A DNA stretch of 49,487 bases from a virus: IMG/VR virus record IMGVR_UViG_3300008114_002113, positions 1-49,487 of that record, one strand, 5' to 3'. The notes beneath the pieces were generated by a model that ran no database searches, was not told the DNA's origin, and was given only the letters and a program-made list of their open reading frames with translations. Position 1 is the stretch's first letter. Every line of letters starts with the position of its first letter. This document shows positions 16,373 through 25,271 of the stretch, piece after piece. The position numbers and the translations under genes are program-made.

Positions 16373-17031
16373 TATGATATAAGTTCGTGATTGTTTTTAT
16401 CAATCGGAGATATGTGGTGTTTTAAGAATATGTTTGTTAGTATACTTTGATCATGACGGTGATCTCTAAATCCATCAAAGTTTGGTTCTCCACATATGTT
16501 AGGAAGATCTGTTACAATTTTTTCATTTTGACAGTGTTGTAACCATTCTGTAATTATTTGAACTGCGACTGGACTATTTTTCACTCCTATTAGTCCTGCT
16601 TCTAATTGGGTTGAATTGTGATATTTTGGTTCATCACAGTTCATTAAAATAAAACAATCACGTTTAGTCCAATGACGATGCAAATGACACATGTCGAATA
16701 CAAATAAATGATTGGTTTGCATGTGTTCTATAAAAACTTCAAAGAACTTTGAACTCACCATATCTTGAGAGTCCATATAGACCAACAATTCGTTTGGTTC
16801 TAACTTTGTCATTTCTTGTAGAATAAAGTATGGTTTCCACAACCAATATCCATATCCTCTTTTGTATTTGAAGATATGTTTATTATCTTGTTTAAACTTT
16901 TCGTCAATATCGTGTTCATTTTTTTGTATGTGATGAACCGGATATATTTCTAGTATTTTTTCATTCAATCTTTGACGAAAAGGTTCGTATGCTTCTGTAG
17001 CGAAGGTTATGATTTTTATCTTTAATGACAT
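16360..17031 (-). CDS. GT-A-like glycosyltransferase with RGYGYWLWKP motif
   Basis: A 223-residue protein on the minus strand. It shows IKIITFATEAYEPFR at the start, RGYGYWLWKPYFILQ (about residues 58-72), YMDSQDM as the metal motif, and a C-terminal HRHDQSILTN. The RGYGYWxWKP signature recurs in a group of small sugar transferases in surface-polysaccharide and phage clusters. It starts 19 bases from the divergent neighbour and overlaps the upstream plus-strand gene's end by 13 bases. Confidence 0.72.
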   Translation of the reverse strand: MSLKIKIITFATEAYEPFRQRLNEKILEIYPVHHIQKNEHDIDEKFKQDNKHIFKYKRGYGYWLWKPYFILQEMTKLEPNELLVYMDSQDMVSSKFFEVFIEHMQTNHLFVFDMCHLHRHWTKRDCFILMNCDEPKYHNSTQLEAGLIGVKNSPVAVQIITEWLQHCQNEKIVTDLPNICGEPNFDGFRDHRHDQSILTNIFLKHHISPIDKNNHELISYHCN

Positions 17032-17050
17032 GTATCAATATATATTTACA

Positions 17051-17719
17051 ATGAAAAATGTAATTTGTTTTGTTTTATCCACTGAGAAATATGTAGATCG
17101 TATTGAAAGAATTGAAAGAACGTGGAGTAAAAATGTACCAACAATTTTTTATTCGGATCATGATGTAATAGAACGGAATATTATAAAAGTACATGATGAA
17201 AAAAACTATCGTGCTGCCGAAATGAAACAATACAAAGTTTTGAATTCGATAAAAAAGATGTCAGATGTTATTTCAAAATATGATTGGATCTGTTTTACCG
17301 ATGATGACACTTTTTTGAATGTTAAAAAACTAAATGAAATAATTCAGACTTTGGATGAAACCAAATCTTATGGTGAAGTTTTATCTTATCAAAACGATCC
17401 ACGAAATCCGATGTTTCAACGATCTGATATACCTAAAGATTTAAGGTATCCAAATGGAGGGTCTGGATTTTTAATTAGTGTAAAAACAATAAACCAAATA
17501 CCCGAGTTTAAAAGTTATGATACTGGATTTAGTGATGTAACATTTGGTTTAAATTTATATTTTAACGGTGTATATATAGAACACTGTGATTTGTTTCATA
17601 GACACCCACCTTCTTTTTATAATCACAACATTGATCAAATTAAAAAGAATATCTCGTATCATTACATATTAAACGACGATGATATGAATAAACTATATTC
17701 AATCACTGAGGAAGAGTAA
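17051..17719 (+). CDS. fringe-like (GT31-type) glycosyltransferase
   Basis: A 222-residue protein. I chose the ATG at 17051 (MKNVICFVLSTEKYVDRI) because the longer frame would overlap the divergent gene. WICFTDDDTFLNVKKL is the fringe/GT31 metal motif with the following Asn-Val, YPNGGSGFLIS is the conserved glycine-rich strand, and FSDVTFGL the following acidic helix. GT31 enzymes transfer GlcNAc or galactose. It diverges from the 16360-17031 gene over a 19-base gap and converges with the next gene. Confidence 0.8.
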   Translation: MKNVICFVLSTEKYVDRIERIERTWSKNVPTIFYSDHDVIERNIIKVHDEKNYRAAEMKQYKVLNSIKKMSDVISKYDWICFTDDDTFLNVKKLNEIIQTLDETKSYGEVLSYQNDPRNPMFQRSDIPKDLRYPNGGSGFLISVKTINQIPEFKSYDTGFSDVTFGLNLYFNGVYIEHCDLFHRHPPSFYNHNIDQIKKNISYHYILNDDDMNKLYSITEEE

Positions 17720-18368
17720 AAAATGGACTATGACATACTTCTGGGTGCATGTGTGAACTACGTCCGGGTATACAAGATGCCACTTTTCGTTTATTTTTTC
17801 TTATTTGAACAAATCCGTGATAATCATATTGCCAAATGTTATGCACCACTTCGTTCATCCAAATATCATAATCTTCAACCAAAGTTTGGTGTTTAAAAGC
17901 AAATGTACCGGTAGTTGAGTTGGTGTATTTCCAATGAGAACTCTTGGTTAAGAATACCACTGTATTTTCTCCAATATCTGTTAATTCTGGATTTGGGTAA
18001 ATGAACTGAGAATATTTATCTGGATGGTCATATAAAGTAACATAATCAGCGTGTTGTAATCCTTCTTCAAACAGTATATCTGACCCCGGATAGTGTATGT
18101 AATCGTCTTCTACCATGTACACAATATCGTCTGAATCGAAGTTATTACGACAAAATTCAAACTTATCAATCATGTATTTATCCTTTCCACGTACTTGATT
18201 GTCTACCGTAACATTGTAGGATTTCAGAAAATCCATCATTTCGTCGCTCAAATCATCACCCAATATATAAATGTTGTGATTGGTGAATACTGTAAATAAG
18301 TTTTCTAAACATGGCTTTTTTGGATAGGTTGATCTAGATTTTTCACACAAAGAAAGCACAACATTCAT
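17703..18368 (-). CDS. GT-A-like glycosyltransferase (putative)
   Basis: A 221-residue minus-strand protein with MNVVLSLCEKSRSTYPKK at the start, YMVEDDYIHYPG (the VEDD metal motif, about residues 88-99) and a TGTFAFK strand. Its overall organisation matches small GT-A transferases, but I cannot give a family. Its 3' end overlaps that of the fringe-like gene by 17 bases, so transcripts converge. Its start is followed by a 57-base divergent region shared with the ArdC-like gene. Confidence 0.68.
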   Translation of the reverse strand: MNVVLSLCEKSRSTYPKKPCLENLFTVFTNHNIYILGDDLSDEMMDFLKSYNVTVDNQVRGKDKYMIDKFEFCRNNFDSDDIVYMVEDDYIHYPGSDILFEEGLQHADYVTLYDHPDKYSQFIYPNPELTDIGENTVVFLTKSSHWKYTNSTTGTFAFKHQTLVEDYDIWMNEVVHNIWQYDYHGFVQIRKNKRKVASCIPGRSSHMHPEVCHSPFFTLPQ

Positions 18369-18413
18369 ATATTGATATATATCAATATCTGATGTGATTT
18401 GATATTTTTACCA

Positions 18414-18420
18414 TATTTAT
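18414..18420 (+). promoter_or_regulatory. TATTTAT promoter-like motif before ardC-like gene
   Basis: TATTTAT lies 5 bases upstream of the ATG at 18426 within CCATATTTATAGATT. The same heptamer, in the same orientation relative to the gene, precedes about a dozen other starts in the window. Read on the other strand it could also serve the divergent gene, so direction is ambiguous at this site alone. Confidence 0.5.
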
Positions 18421-18425
18421 AGATT

Positions 18426-20321
18426 ATGACCTATAAAGACTTCTTCAAAGAATATAATATGAGTCAGGTTCCTGTTGGTGGACAACCATCAATTTCAGGT
18501 CAATCTGGAACATATGCATCACCTGACGTGACTCAAAATCCCGGTTCGTTTCCTGCAGATAGTTCAAATGTCAATATTGTTCCTCCAGTGGATCAAGACA
18601 TTAAGTCCAAAATTGATCCTGAACAGTATAAAAAGGATGTTGAGGACGTTAAAACAAAGGTAACTCCCGATGATATCATTCAAGGGATGCAATATGAACT
18701 CAAGAAACAGATTTATAAGAACAAAATGGTTGCAAAGGAAACCGTTGTTCAAAACTTGAAAGAAAATCCACGTTATTATCGTGATCTTGGTATGTTGGGA
18801 ATGACTCCTGACATGATGAATGAATCTGTTACAGGCGATATTAATGAGAAATTGGAACTTCATCGCCATACCGATGAGGAAACCGGAAAACAATACATTA
18901 TTGTGGTGTCTGATTTATACAAACCATACGATCCAGATCAACCAGAATCTCCAGATAATAATCCAGACACTACGGTTAAAAGTTCTAGAGCTGCTGGTAA
19001 TGAAACATATAAATCAAAGGATGGCATCAAGTCATTGGGATTTCTATGGAATCCAGATAGAGGGTGGGAAAAACCATATACTACCGATGAAGATTTACGA
19101 TACTATATGAAAGCAATTGAGAAGATCAATGCTGGATATTCATATAATTGGAAAACGAAAACGTGGACTCCTCCAAAATCTGGTCCTATACAATATGAAG
19201 AGTTGTTACATACATTTGAAAATCTTAAAGTGTTTGTAGAGAGAGAAGACTTTAACAAGAAACGAATGCTTGCCGACAAAATTACATCGATAATTAATGA
19301 TTTGGCAAACGCAATTGAAGGAGCTTCAATGAGCGAAGCAATGAAGTCGTTTTTGAATTTCAAAAAGAAATTTTGGAAGTACAGCTTTAGTAATAGTTTA
19401 CTAATTTGGTCACAAAAACCTAATGCTACTCAAGTTGCTGGACTTAGTAAATGGAAAGAACTTGGTATAAAAGTTAACTTTGAAACTGCTACTCGCATTA
19501 AAATTTGGAGACCTCTAAAAGCAAAGAAAGATGATTCCGAAGTTAAACCGGGAGAAGATACTGGTCTAGATGATGAAATAGCTAAAAATAACATTACACG
19601 ATTTGTTATTGGAATCGTGTATGATATTTCAGATACTAATGCCGCAGAGTTAGGAAAGATACCACAAATACCACAATGGCACGATCCTAATACGCCAAGT
19701 GAAACCGCTGATAAACTTTATAATTATCTCATTGAATTTTGTCAAGATAAAGGTATCAAAGTTACCACTGATCCAGCCACGGGTAAAGAACAAGGATGGG
19801 CAAGTGGAGATCATATTAACTTAACAAGTACTATATCGGGTATAAATCGTGTGTCAACTTTGATTCACGAAATTGCACATTCATTATTACACTTTAAAGA
19901 TAGTTCAGTGTTTTATGGAAATGATGAAACGTTAAAGTTAACCAAAGAAGAAGCCGAACTTCAAGCTGAATCAGTTGCTTATACTGTGACAAATCATTAT
20001 GGACTAGATACAAAACACGGCGCCGCTTACATTTCCCTGTGGAAAGGTAATAAAGAAGCTGTTCAGAAAAATTTAACTTTAATACATAAAGTTGCTACCT
20101 TTATTATTAAAGGTGTTGATCAAATTGCAGAAGAAAAATCGAAAGAAACTCCAATGAACGAAAATCAAAAAGAGAAGATTGGAAGTATCATACGTGATAT
20201 GGCTAATCAATCCAAAACACGTGAACGTGTTGAACAAAAATATGGTAACTTTGAAGCTATCAAGAAGTTGATGGAAGAAAAATGGGAAGAAAAGAAAAAG
20301 AGAAGGAACTACGGTGGATAA
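18426..20321 (+). CDS. ardC: ArdC-like antirestriction protein with metallopeptidase domain
   Basis: A 631-residue multidomain protein. The leader MTYKDFFKEYN resembles the short capsid-targeting leader of T4 internal head proteins. Residues about 60-130 resemble a helical domain also present in the 20505 product. Residues about 285-390 are ArdC-N-like (FSNSLLIWSQKPNATQVAG, then IKIWRP), known to bind single-stranded DNA. The C-terminal part has the zincin motif HEIAH (about residue 480) with a downstream EEAELQAES helix for the third ligand. ArdC proteins block restriction of entering DNA. The leader suggests packaging in the head and ejection with the genome, which is inference. Confidence 0.82.
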   Translation: MTYKDFFKEYNMSQVPVGGQPSISGQSGTYASPDVTQNPGSFPADSSNVNIVPPVDQDIKSKIDPEQYKKDVEDVKTKVTPDDIIQGMQYELKKQIYKNKMVAKETVVQNLKENPRYYRDLGMLGMTPDMMNESVTGDINEKLELHRHTDEETGKQYIIVVSDLYKPYDPDQPESPDNNPDTTVKSSRAAGNETYKSKDGIKSLGFLWNPDRGWEKPYTTDEDLRYYMKAIEKINAGYSYNWKTKTWTPPKSGPIQYEELLHTFENLKVFVEREDFNKKRMLADKITSIINDLANAIEGASMSEAMKSFLNFKKKFWKYSFSNSLLIWSQKPNATQVAGLSKWKELGIKVNFETATRIKIWRPLKAKKDDSEVKPGEDTGLDDEIAKNNITRFVIGIVYDISDTNAAELGKIPQIPQWHDPNTPSETADKLYNYLIEFCQDKGIKVTTDPATGKEQGWASGDHINLTSTISGINRVSTLIHEIAHSLLHFKDSSVFYGNDETLKLTKEEAELQAESVAYTVTNHYGLDTKHGAAYISLWKGNKEAVQKNLTLIHKVATFIIKGVDQIAEEKSKETPMNENQKEKIGSIIRDMANQSKTRERVEQKYGNFEAIKKLMEEKWEEKKKRRNYGG

Positions 20322-20508
20322 ACCTAAAGGAGATTGGTATATTGTAGGATCTCAGAAGAAAATTCAAGATCCTCTGATTGGTCATCCGGCTATGAAAGGT
20401 CGTAGATGGCAAATTGATTACGCATATCCATCAAATGGTTATAGTAAAATGCAAAAAGCCGAACAAGAAGCTTCACAACACAAACATAAAAGTAACAACC
20501 GACCATGA
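20314..20508 (+). CDS. small basic hypothetical protein
   Basis: A 64-residue protein with a GTG start preceded by AAGGA about 10 bases upstream. It overlaps the end of the ArdC-like gene by 8 bases and the next gene by 4. Sequence features are WYIVGSQKK, a GRRWQIDYAYPS core and a His/Lys-rich tail. I recognise no domain. The coupling on both sides argues that it is expressed and belongs with the putative packaged proteins. Confidence 0.6.
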   Translation: MDKPKGDWYIVGSQKKIQDPLIGHPAMKGRRWQIDYAYPSNGYSKMQKAEQEASQHKHKSNNRP

Positions 20509-21410
20509 AATATAAAGACTTTTTCATCAACGAAGATAACGAACTCAAAGGTGGTGTAGGTGACGCAACCGCTCCAGCAAATGTAGATCCCGCACAACTA
20601 GCGTTGGGTGTTCAAATCGAAATGGAACATACCAACGATGAAAAGATTGCTACCGAAATTGCATTGGACCATCTAACAGAAGACGGTCAATACTATCAGA
20701 AGTTAATCGCCGCTGGTCTTGCCAAAGAGTTTCAACCACAAGCCAATTCTGGATTTGGTGATCCAAAACAAAGTTTCAACGACAAAGCCAGACTTGGAAG
20801 CGAAATATCTTGTACACCGGGAAACAATGTGGTAGGTAAGATTGGTACAACACCAATTGGTCAAGTCAAAGACAGTGAACCAGTTGGACCAAGTAAAGTA
20901 CCTGGCGTTGAACTTGATATTGATGAACCATCGTTAGATGAAGATAGATGTACAAACATTGCCAAACGTAAGTACAAAAAGTGGCCAAGTGCATACGCAA
21001 GTGGTGCCGTTGTACGTTGCAGAAAAGGAAAGATTTGGCGTAAAAAGAATGAAGAAGTTGAACTAGAAGAGAAAAAAGACTTTAGTAAAGAAAAGAAACA
21101 AGGTCTTCATGGATGGTTTGCAAGACAGGGTGGAAAAGGAAAAAGCAAAGGTTGGGTAGATTGCAATACTTGTCGTAAAGATAAAAAGACCGGTCGTAAA
21201 ACATGTAAAGCCTGTGGTCGTCAAGCCGGTGAAAAACGATCCAAGTATCCAGCTTGTCGTCCAACTCCTTCACAGTGTAATAAACGTGGAACAAGTAAGA
21301 AAAAAGGTCCAAGCTCGGTTTCTTGGCAAAAGAAAAAGAATGAATCTGTAGAACCACAGAATCCAATCAAGTTGACCGATATTCTCAAAGATATATTGAA
21401 AGACCAATGA
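20505..21410 (+). CDS. multidomain basic protein with head-leader-like start (DUF5661/DUF5872-like)
   Basis: A 301-residue protein starting MKYKDFFINEDN, nearly the same leader as the ArdC-like protein. Residues about 38-75 (LALGVQIEMEHTNDEKIA) match the DUF5661 pattern. Residues about 155-180 (KKWPSAYASGAVVRCRKG) and about 185-275 (KQGLHGWFARQGGKGKSKG, then a Cys-rich CNTC...CKACGR...YPACRP part like DUF5872) are small basic domains seen in large phages and viruses. The C-terminal IKLTDILKDILKD helix repeats in neighbouring proteins. Likely DNA-binding and virion-packaged. This is inferred from composition and leader. Confidence 0.72.
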   Translation: MKYKDFFINEDNELKGGVGDATAPANVDPAQLALGVQIEMEHTNDEKIATEIALDHLTEDGQYYQKLIAAGLAKEFQPQANSGFGDPKQSFNDKARLGSEISCTPGNNVVGKIGTTPIGQVKDSEPVGPSKVPGVELDIDEPSLDEDRCTNIAKRKYKKWPSAYASGAVVRCRKGKIWRKKNEEVELEEKKDFSKEKKQGLHGWFARQGGKGKSKGWVDCNTCRKDKKTGRKTCKACGRQAGEKRSKYPACRPTPSQCNKRGTSKKKGPSSVSWQKKKNESVEPQNPIKLTDILKDILKDQ

Positions 21411-22489
21411 TCAAACTAGCAGACATCGCAAGAGAAATTCTTTCGGAGGAAAACGTTAAGAAACTCTTTGGATCATTATCCAACAGAGTTACCACCGAGG
21501 AAATGCATGGTGTTTTTGGTGAGTTAAAAAAGAAACTCGCTAAGAAGTTTTCTAGCTTCAACAACACAACCAAACTGTCAAGTCGTCAAGATCATGGCGA
21601 TATTGACATTGTTGTTGTACCTCCTGCGGGACAATCTGCGCGTGATATTATAACCAACGCAGTTGGAACCAATATTGTCAGAAATACCGAACCAAATGCG
21701 GTTGTAACATCTAATGGTAACGTATATCAACCAAAACAAATGTATGTTACCACCAATGGTAATATCTTTTCTATATTGTATCGGCCAGATAAGTTGGATA
21801 AACAAGTTCATATTGACTTTATTGTAGCAAAAGATGAAGAAGATGCACGTAACAAACAAGATTATCTAGCATACAATGACTTTTCAGGTATAGTTGGTGT
21901 TATTGCCAGAAAACTTGGGTTTAAGTATGGTAGTGATGGTTTCTTTAAGATCTTTGTTGATAACAAGGGTCAAAATCGATCAATCTTAATTACAAAGAAC
22001 CTTCGTGACGCTCAAAAGATTCTTGGTTTTCGTAATGTTGATACTAATTTTTCCAACATTAAGAGTGAAGATGATATTGTAGAATACATCAAGACATCAC
22101 CATTGTTTGATATACGTCAATTAAGTGGTGAATTGAATCGTGGTGATCGTAAAAAGATGCGTAGTGAACGTCAGTCCGCGCAGTATATACGTGATCAGTT
22201 GTTGCAAAGTGGTCAACGTCGTAGTGTGAATGATGATGACTTCTTCTTCAAGTCGTTGTTTCCATCTTTGTATGATCAGGTTGACCAAGAAAAACAAAAG
22301 TTAGACGCCGAAACCGTTAAAACTGAAAAGTATAATGGTAAGTGGATCATAAACACATTCAATTTGAAGACTGGTAAGGTTATAGGCGATATTAAAGACC
22401 ATTTGAACAAACAGTATGGTGACGAGTTAGAAAACACCCCTGAAGAAGAAGTGATTAACACTGTTAAACAATATTTATCTACACTATGA
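21407..22489 (+). CDS. nucleotidyltransferase-fold protein (pol beta superfamily)
   Basis: A 360-residue protein. The segment SSRQDHGDIDIVVVPP (about residues 58-73) provides the GD-x-D metal motif of pol-beta-type nucleotidyltransferases, and HIDFIVAKDEEDARNK (about 137-152) supplies the third acidic strand. The following YNDFSGIVGVIARKLG helix resembles poly(A)/CCA-type and phage NTases. Its N-terminus (IKLADIAREILSEE) echoes the C-terminal helix of the preceding protein. It could modify RNA ends or a protein. The substrate is unknown. It overlaps both neighbours by 4 bases. Confidence 0.7.
   Translation: MIKLADIAREILSEENVKKLFGSLSNRVTTEEMHGVFGELKKKLAKKFSSFNNTTKLSSRQDHGDIDIVVVPPAGQSARDIITNAVGTNIVRNTEPNAVVTSNGNVYQPKQMYVTTNGNIFSILYRPDKLDKQVHIDFIVAKDEEDARNKQDYLAYNDFSGIVGVIARKLGFKYGSDGFFKIFVDNKGQNRSILITKNLRDAQKILGFRNVDTNFSNIKSEDDIVEYIKTSPLFDIRQLSGELNRGDRKKMRSERQSAQYIRDQLLQSGQRRSVNDDDFFFKSLFPSLYDQVDQEKQKLDAETVKTEKYNGKWIINTFNLKTGKVIGDIKDHLNKQYGDELENTPEEEVINTVKQYLSTL
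22472..22478 (+). promoter_or_regulatory. TATTTAT promoter-like motif before cell-wall hydrolase
   Basis: TATTTAT within ACAATATTTATCTACACT lies 7 bases before the ATG at 22486. It is inside the last codons of the preceding gene, so it would give the hydrolase its own internal transcript. Confidence 0.45.
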
Positions 22490-24411
22490 ATGAACTTACG
22501 AAGGATCAGTGGAAAAAAAGTATGTCAACCGGATTTGGTGATAGTAGTCATCCAATCAATATGGACAATCCACATCACGATAAACTGGTGGTTAAGTTAG
22601 AAAATGCCGAAATGGCCATGAGTGACATGACCAAGGCCATTGAATATAGCGACAAGTTGCAGAAGATGTTCAATGTCAGTGATGATTTGGAAGATTGGGT
22701 AAAAGCCAAGTTGAATCACGCTGCGGATTATATTGCTACTGTAAGAGATTACTTGAAGTTTTACCATGATGAAAAATCGTTGGGTACATCTGATCAAGAA
22801 ATAAACGAAAGGTGGACACGTAAGTATAAAACCAGTATTGATTGTTCACATCCAAAGGGATTTAGTCAAAGAGCACATTGTGCTGGACGTAGAGCTAGAC
22901 GTGATGGTAGACATACCAAAAGTAGTTCTGTTAGCGAAGTGGAAGTATATAACGAAGTTTTAAAAGATTTGATTGAGGATATTCTTGAAGAAGAAAGTTC
23001 TATGGCAATGGGTGCGGTGAAACAGATAAACAGTGATGCACAAGAACTTCAATCAATGTTGAAACCACAGATGGAACTTCCTGACTGGTGTAAAGCCAAA
23101 TTAAACTTGGCAGGAGAATATTTGGATGATGTATATCATCACTTAGATCATTTTGGTCCACAAGGTCGTAAGTTTGATGAAAACATCAACGAACTTGATT
23201 ATGAAGGTGCGGTGGGTTTTCATGAATTGATGACTTTTTATGGAAAAGCGTCAGATGAACAACGTCAACAAATGGATGATTGTTTGGCTAATAAAAACGT
23301 TGATTGTGTCAAAGATCTAATTCATCAAGTAACTGGTATGACTATGAATAATGTTAAAGAAGCTGTTACAGATCCACGTTTTCTTGCAATGAAACAGATG
23401 AGTCCACAGGACTTGGAACGTTATATTCTTTCTACTCAACAAAAGAAGTCATCATATGTTCCACCCGTTATACAAAAAGCATATTGGATAAGTCCAATCG
23501 GAGAATTGACTCCTGTATCTGATCACGAAAGATGGGCAAAAGAAATGTATCCTGACGCAAAAGATCCAAAGATGGAAGCATTTCGTAATGGATATATTAG
23601 AATGGTATATTCTGTTCTTAAGAATGGTCGTGTTCAGTTTGACTTTCAAAATATAAAAACTCCATCTGGTGGAGAAGAATTCAATAAAAATGGTAATTCT
23701 ACGTTAGGAATACCTCCTGTTAAACCGAATGTCATGGTAGTGATACATCAATTTATTAAAGAAAAGAATAAATTGACTAACACTGTTGCTGATGATAACT
23801 TGGAGGAAGCCATGAGTATCGAAGAAGATTGGAAAAAGATGTTAGGTACCGCCGCATTAGCAGCTGCTACTGCATTTGGTACCCCGCAGGTACAAGGTGG
23901 TGCGTCTGCGAATGTCACCACTCCACAACCTGTTGTAACAACAACTGTACAAAAACAATATCCGTATACAGTTGAAGATATCATTGCCGCTACACTAGTT
24001 GATGAAGCTGGTGGAGAGAAAAATTCATTGGAGGGCATGCATGCTGTCTTGAACGTTATTATGAATCGTGCGAAAGGCAATATACGTCAAGCTGCAATTG
24101 AATGTTTGAAACCAAAACAGTTTAGTGGTTGGAATACCGTTGATAAAAAGAGTGCAGATGCAATCAAGAAATTTATCGACTCCAAACGTGGACATTCACA
24201 ATTCAAGAACGCTTTGAAGTTGGTTGACCAAGCAAAAAACAAATCCTTGAAGGATATTACCAAAGGATCCAATCATTTTTTGAATGTAAAGTTAACACAA
24301 CAACAACGTAAAGGCGGTAAATTACCATCTTGGTACGATCCTAAAAAGGTTGTTGTTGACTATGGAAAACATCGGTTCTTGAAATTAGAAGAGTTGTATG
24401 AACTTGCCTGA
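22486..24411 (+). CDS. multidomain protein with C-terminal SleB/CwlJ-like cell-wall hydrolase
   Basis: A 641-residue protein. It has two similar helical repeats (about 20-95 and 175-230; both contain DWVKAKLNHAADY-like segments), a basic module with CSHPKGFSQRAHCAGRRAR (about 118-136), an Ala-rich linker (about 455-480), and a C-terminal hydrolase_2 domain (about 500-641). The last has the Glu in LVDEAGGE, then VLNVIMNRAK, QFSGWN, GSNHFLN and a final KHRFLKL strand. SleB-type enzymes cut peptidoglycan glycan strands. The extra helical domains suggest a virion-associated or packaged lysin and not a simple endolysin. Confidence 0.8.
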   Translation: MNELTKDQWKKSMSTGFGDSSHPINMDNPHHDKLVVKLENAEMAMSDMTKAIEYSDKLQKMFNVSDDLEDWVKAKLNHAADYIATVRDYLKFYHDEKSLGTSDQEINERWTRKYKTSIDCSHPKGFSQRAHCAGRRARRDGRHTKSSSVSEVEVYNEVLKDLIEDILEEESSMAMGAVKQINSDAQELQSMLKPQMELPDWCKAKLNLAGEYLDDVYHHLDHFGPQGRKFDENINELDYEGAVGFHELMTFYGKASDEQRQQMDDCLANKNVDCVKDLIHQVTGMTMNNVKEAVTDPRFLAMKQMSPQDLERYILSTQQKKSSYVPPVIQKAYWISPIGELTPVSDHERWAKEMYPDAKDPKMEAFRNGYIRMVYSVLKNGRVQFDFQNIKTPSGGEEFNKNGNSTLGIPPVKPNVMVVIHQFIKEKNKLTNTVADDNLEEAMSIEEDWKKMLGTAALAAATAFGTPQVQGGASANVTTPQPVVTTTVQKQYPYTVEDIIAATLVDEAGGEKNSLEGMHAVLNVIMNRAKGNIRQAAIECLKPKQFSGWNTVDKKSADAIKKFIDSKRGHSQFKNALKLVDQAKNKSLKDITKGSNHFLNVKLTQQQRKGGKLPSWYDPKKVVVDYGKHRFLKLEELYELA

Positions 24412-24679
24412 GTTTCCGACTTCTATAAACGATCCAATCTTTCAAAGTTTGGTTCGTAGAAAGAAACAGGGAGAAGATACAACACTTCCTCCTGTTCAAG
24501 AATTTCCTCAATCGGATATTGATGAACTAGAGTCTTTTTGTAGGGCACATGGTATATTGGGATTTAACTGTGGACGTATGAATCCCAAGGCCGCACTACA
24601 AATGCTTAAAAGCAAATTGGGTGTATTGAGTCATAACGAAGTTACTTCGACTCAAGTAAAACAAATATTAAAGGGTTAA
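24398..24679 (+). CDS. small hypothetical protein
   Basis: A 93-residue protein starting MNLPEFPTSINDPIFQSLV. It has a central SDIDELESFCRAHGI helix and ends in a KQILKG helix. It overlaps the hydrolase gene by 14 bases and converges with the fibre-like gene over 4 bases. There is no signal peptide or membrane segment. The short form and location are compatible with a structural or assembly role, but I recognise no family. Confidence 0.65.
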   Translation: MNLPEFPTSINDPIFQSLVRRKKQGEDTTLPPVQEFPQSDIDELESFCRAHGILGFNCGRMNPKAALQMLKSKLGVLSHNEVTSTQVKQILKG

Positions 24680-25149
24680 CTCCAAAGGTTAACTGCTATA
24701 CGTTTCCATTTATTATCAACGTATACATAAATGTAATTATCATCTAATCTTACTTCTCCGACTAATCCTGAATCTGTTGGTGATGTTGGTGCGGATGCGG
24801 TGGTATTAAGTTGAAATGATACAAATGACCCACTTGGTGAACTAATACTATTAGTGAAATACGCATTAGATGCAGTGATGTCACCACCACTTCCACTTAG
24901 ACTAGAACTTACATCACTTGGTACAACGATTAAACTGCCACTGATGATTTGATTTCCTTGGAACGTATTACTTCCAGTACTAGCACTTCCACTAATAGAT
25001 GTTACCAGTTCGTTGATACTTACCGCGGCTAAATTACCAGATCCATCTGTACCAAATACAATGTTGGACCCAGATAGATATTTTTCATCGAACTTCGTAT
25101 TAGAAGCATTTCTCTGTGAAAATATGATGCTTAATGGATATAGTGGCAT
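24676..25149 (-). CDS. fibre-like structural protein
   Basis: A 157-residue minus-strand protein rich in Ser, Gly and Asn, with the repeat-like strand pattern TGSNTFQGNQIISGSLIV and SNAYFTNSISSPSGSF. Such GSNTFxGxQxISGS repeats are typical of trimeric beta-structured fibres of marine and gut phages. A C-terminal VRLDDNYIYVYVDNKWKRI strand pair resembles the end module of short fibre or baseplate proteins. It has its own TATTTAT-type motif 9 bases before the ATG. Role as virion fibre is inferred. Confidence 0.75.
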   Translation of the reverse strand: MPLYPLSIIFSQRNASNTKFDEKYLSGSNIVFGTDGSGNLAAVSINELVTSISGSASTGSNTFQGNQIISGSLIVVPSDVSSSLSGSGGDITASNAYFTNSISSPSGSFVSFQLNTTASAPTSPTDSGLVGEVRLDDNYIYVYVDNKWKRIAVNLWS

Positions 25150-25158
25150 ACAATACGT

Positions 25159-25165
25159 ATAAATA
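25159..25165 (-). promoter_or_regulatory. TATTTAT promoter-like motif for the fibre gene
   Basis: On the minus strand TATATTTATACG lies 9 bases before the ATG at 25149. The plus-strand lipoprotein unit has its own copy 34 bases away, so this short region holds two divergent copies. Confidence 0.5.
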
Positions 25166-25198
25166 TAAGAAAAAACGGTAGATCTATGTTTTAAAATA

Positions 25199-25205
25199 TA
25201 TTTAT
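25199..25205 (+). promoter_or_regulatory. TATTTAT promoter-like motif before the lipoprotein unit
   Basis: TATTTAT within ATATATTTATGACGGT lies 6 bases before the ATG of a 19-codon leader ORF that is coupled to the lipoprotein gene. Confidence 0.5.
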
Positions 25206-25211
25206 GACGGT

Positions 25212-25271
25212 ATGGGCTTTAAAGAACAACTTTTGGAACAAACACTTGAACTGAAAGAAAGAAATTTATGA
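25212..25271 (+). CDS. 19-residue leader peptide coupled to lipoprotein gene
   Basis: An ATG-initiated frame of 19 codons (MGFKEQLLEQTLELKERNL) ends with TGA overlapping the lipoprotein ATG as ATGA. It sits directly behind a TATTTAT motif and contains the purine-rich AAAGAAAGAAA that serves the lipoprotein start. It may be a translated leader that couples or tunes lipoprotein synthesis, or a short membrane-free helix with its own role. Its reality rests only on position and overlap. Confidence 0.4.
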   Translation: MGFKEQLLEQTLELKERNL

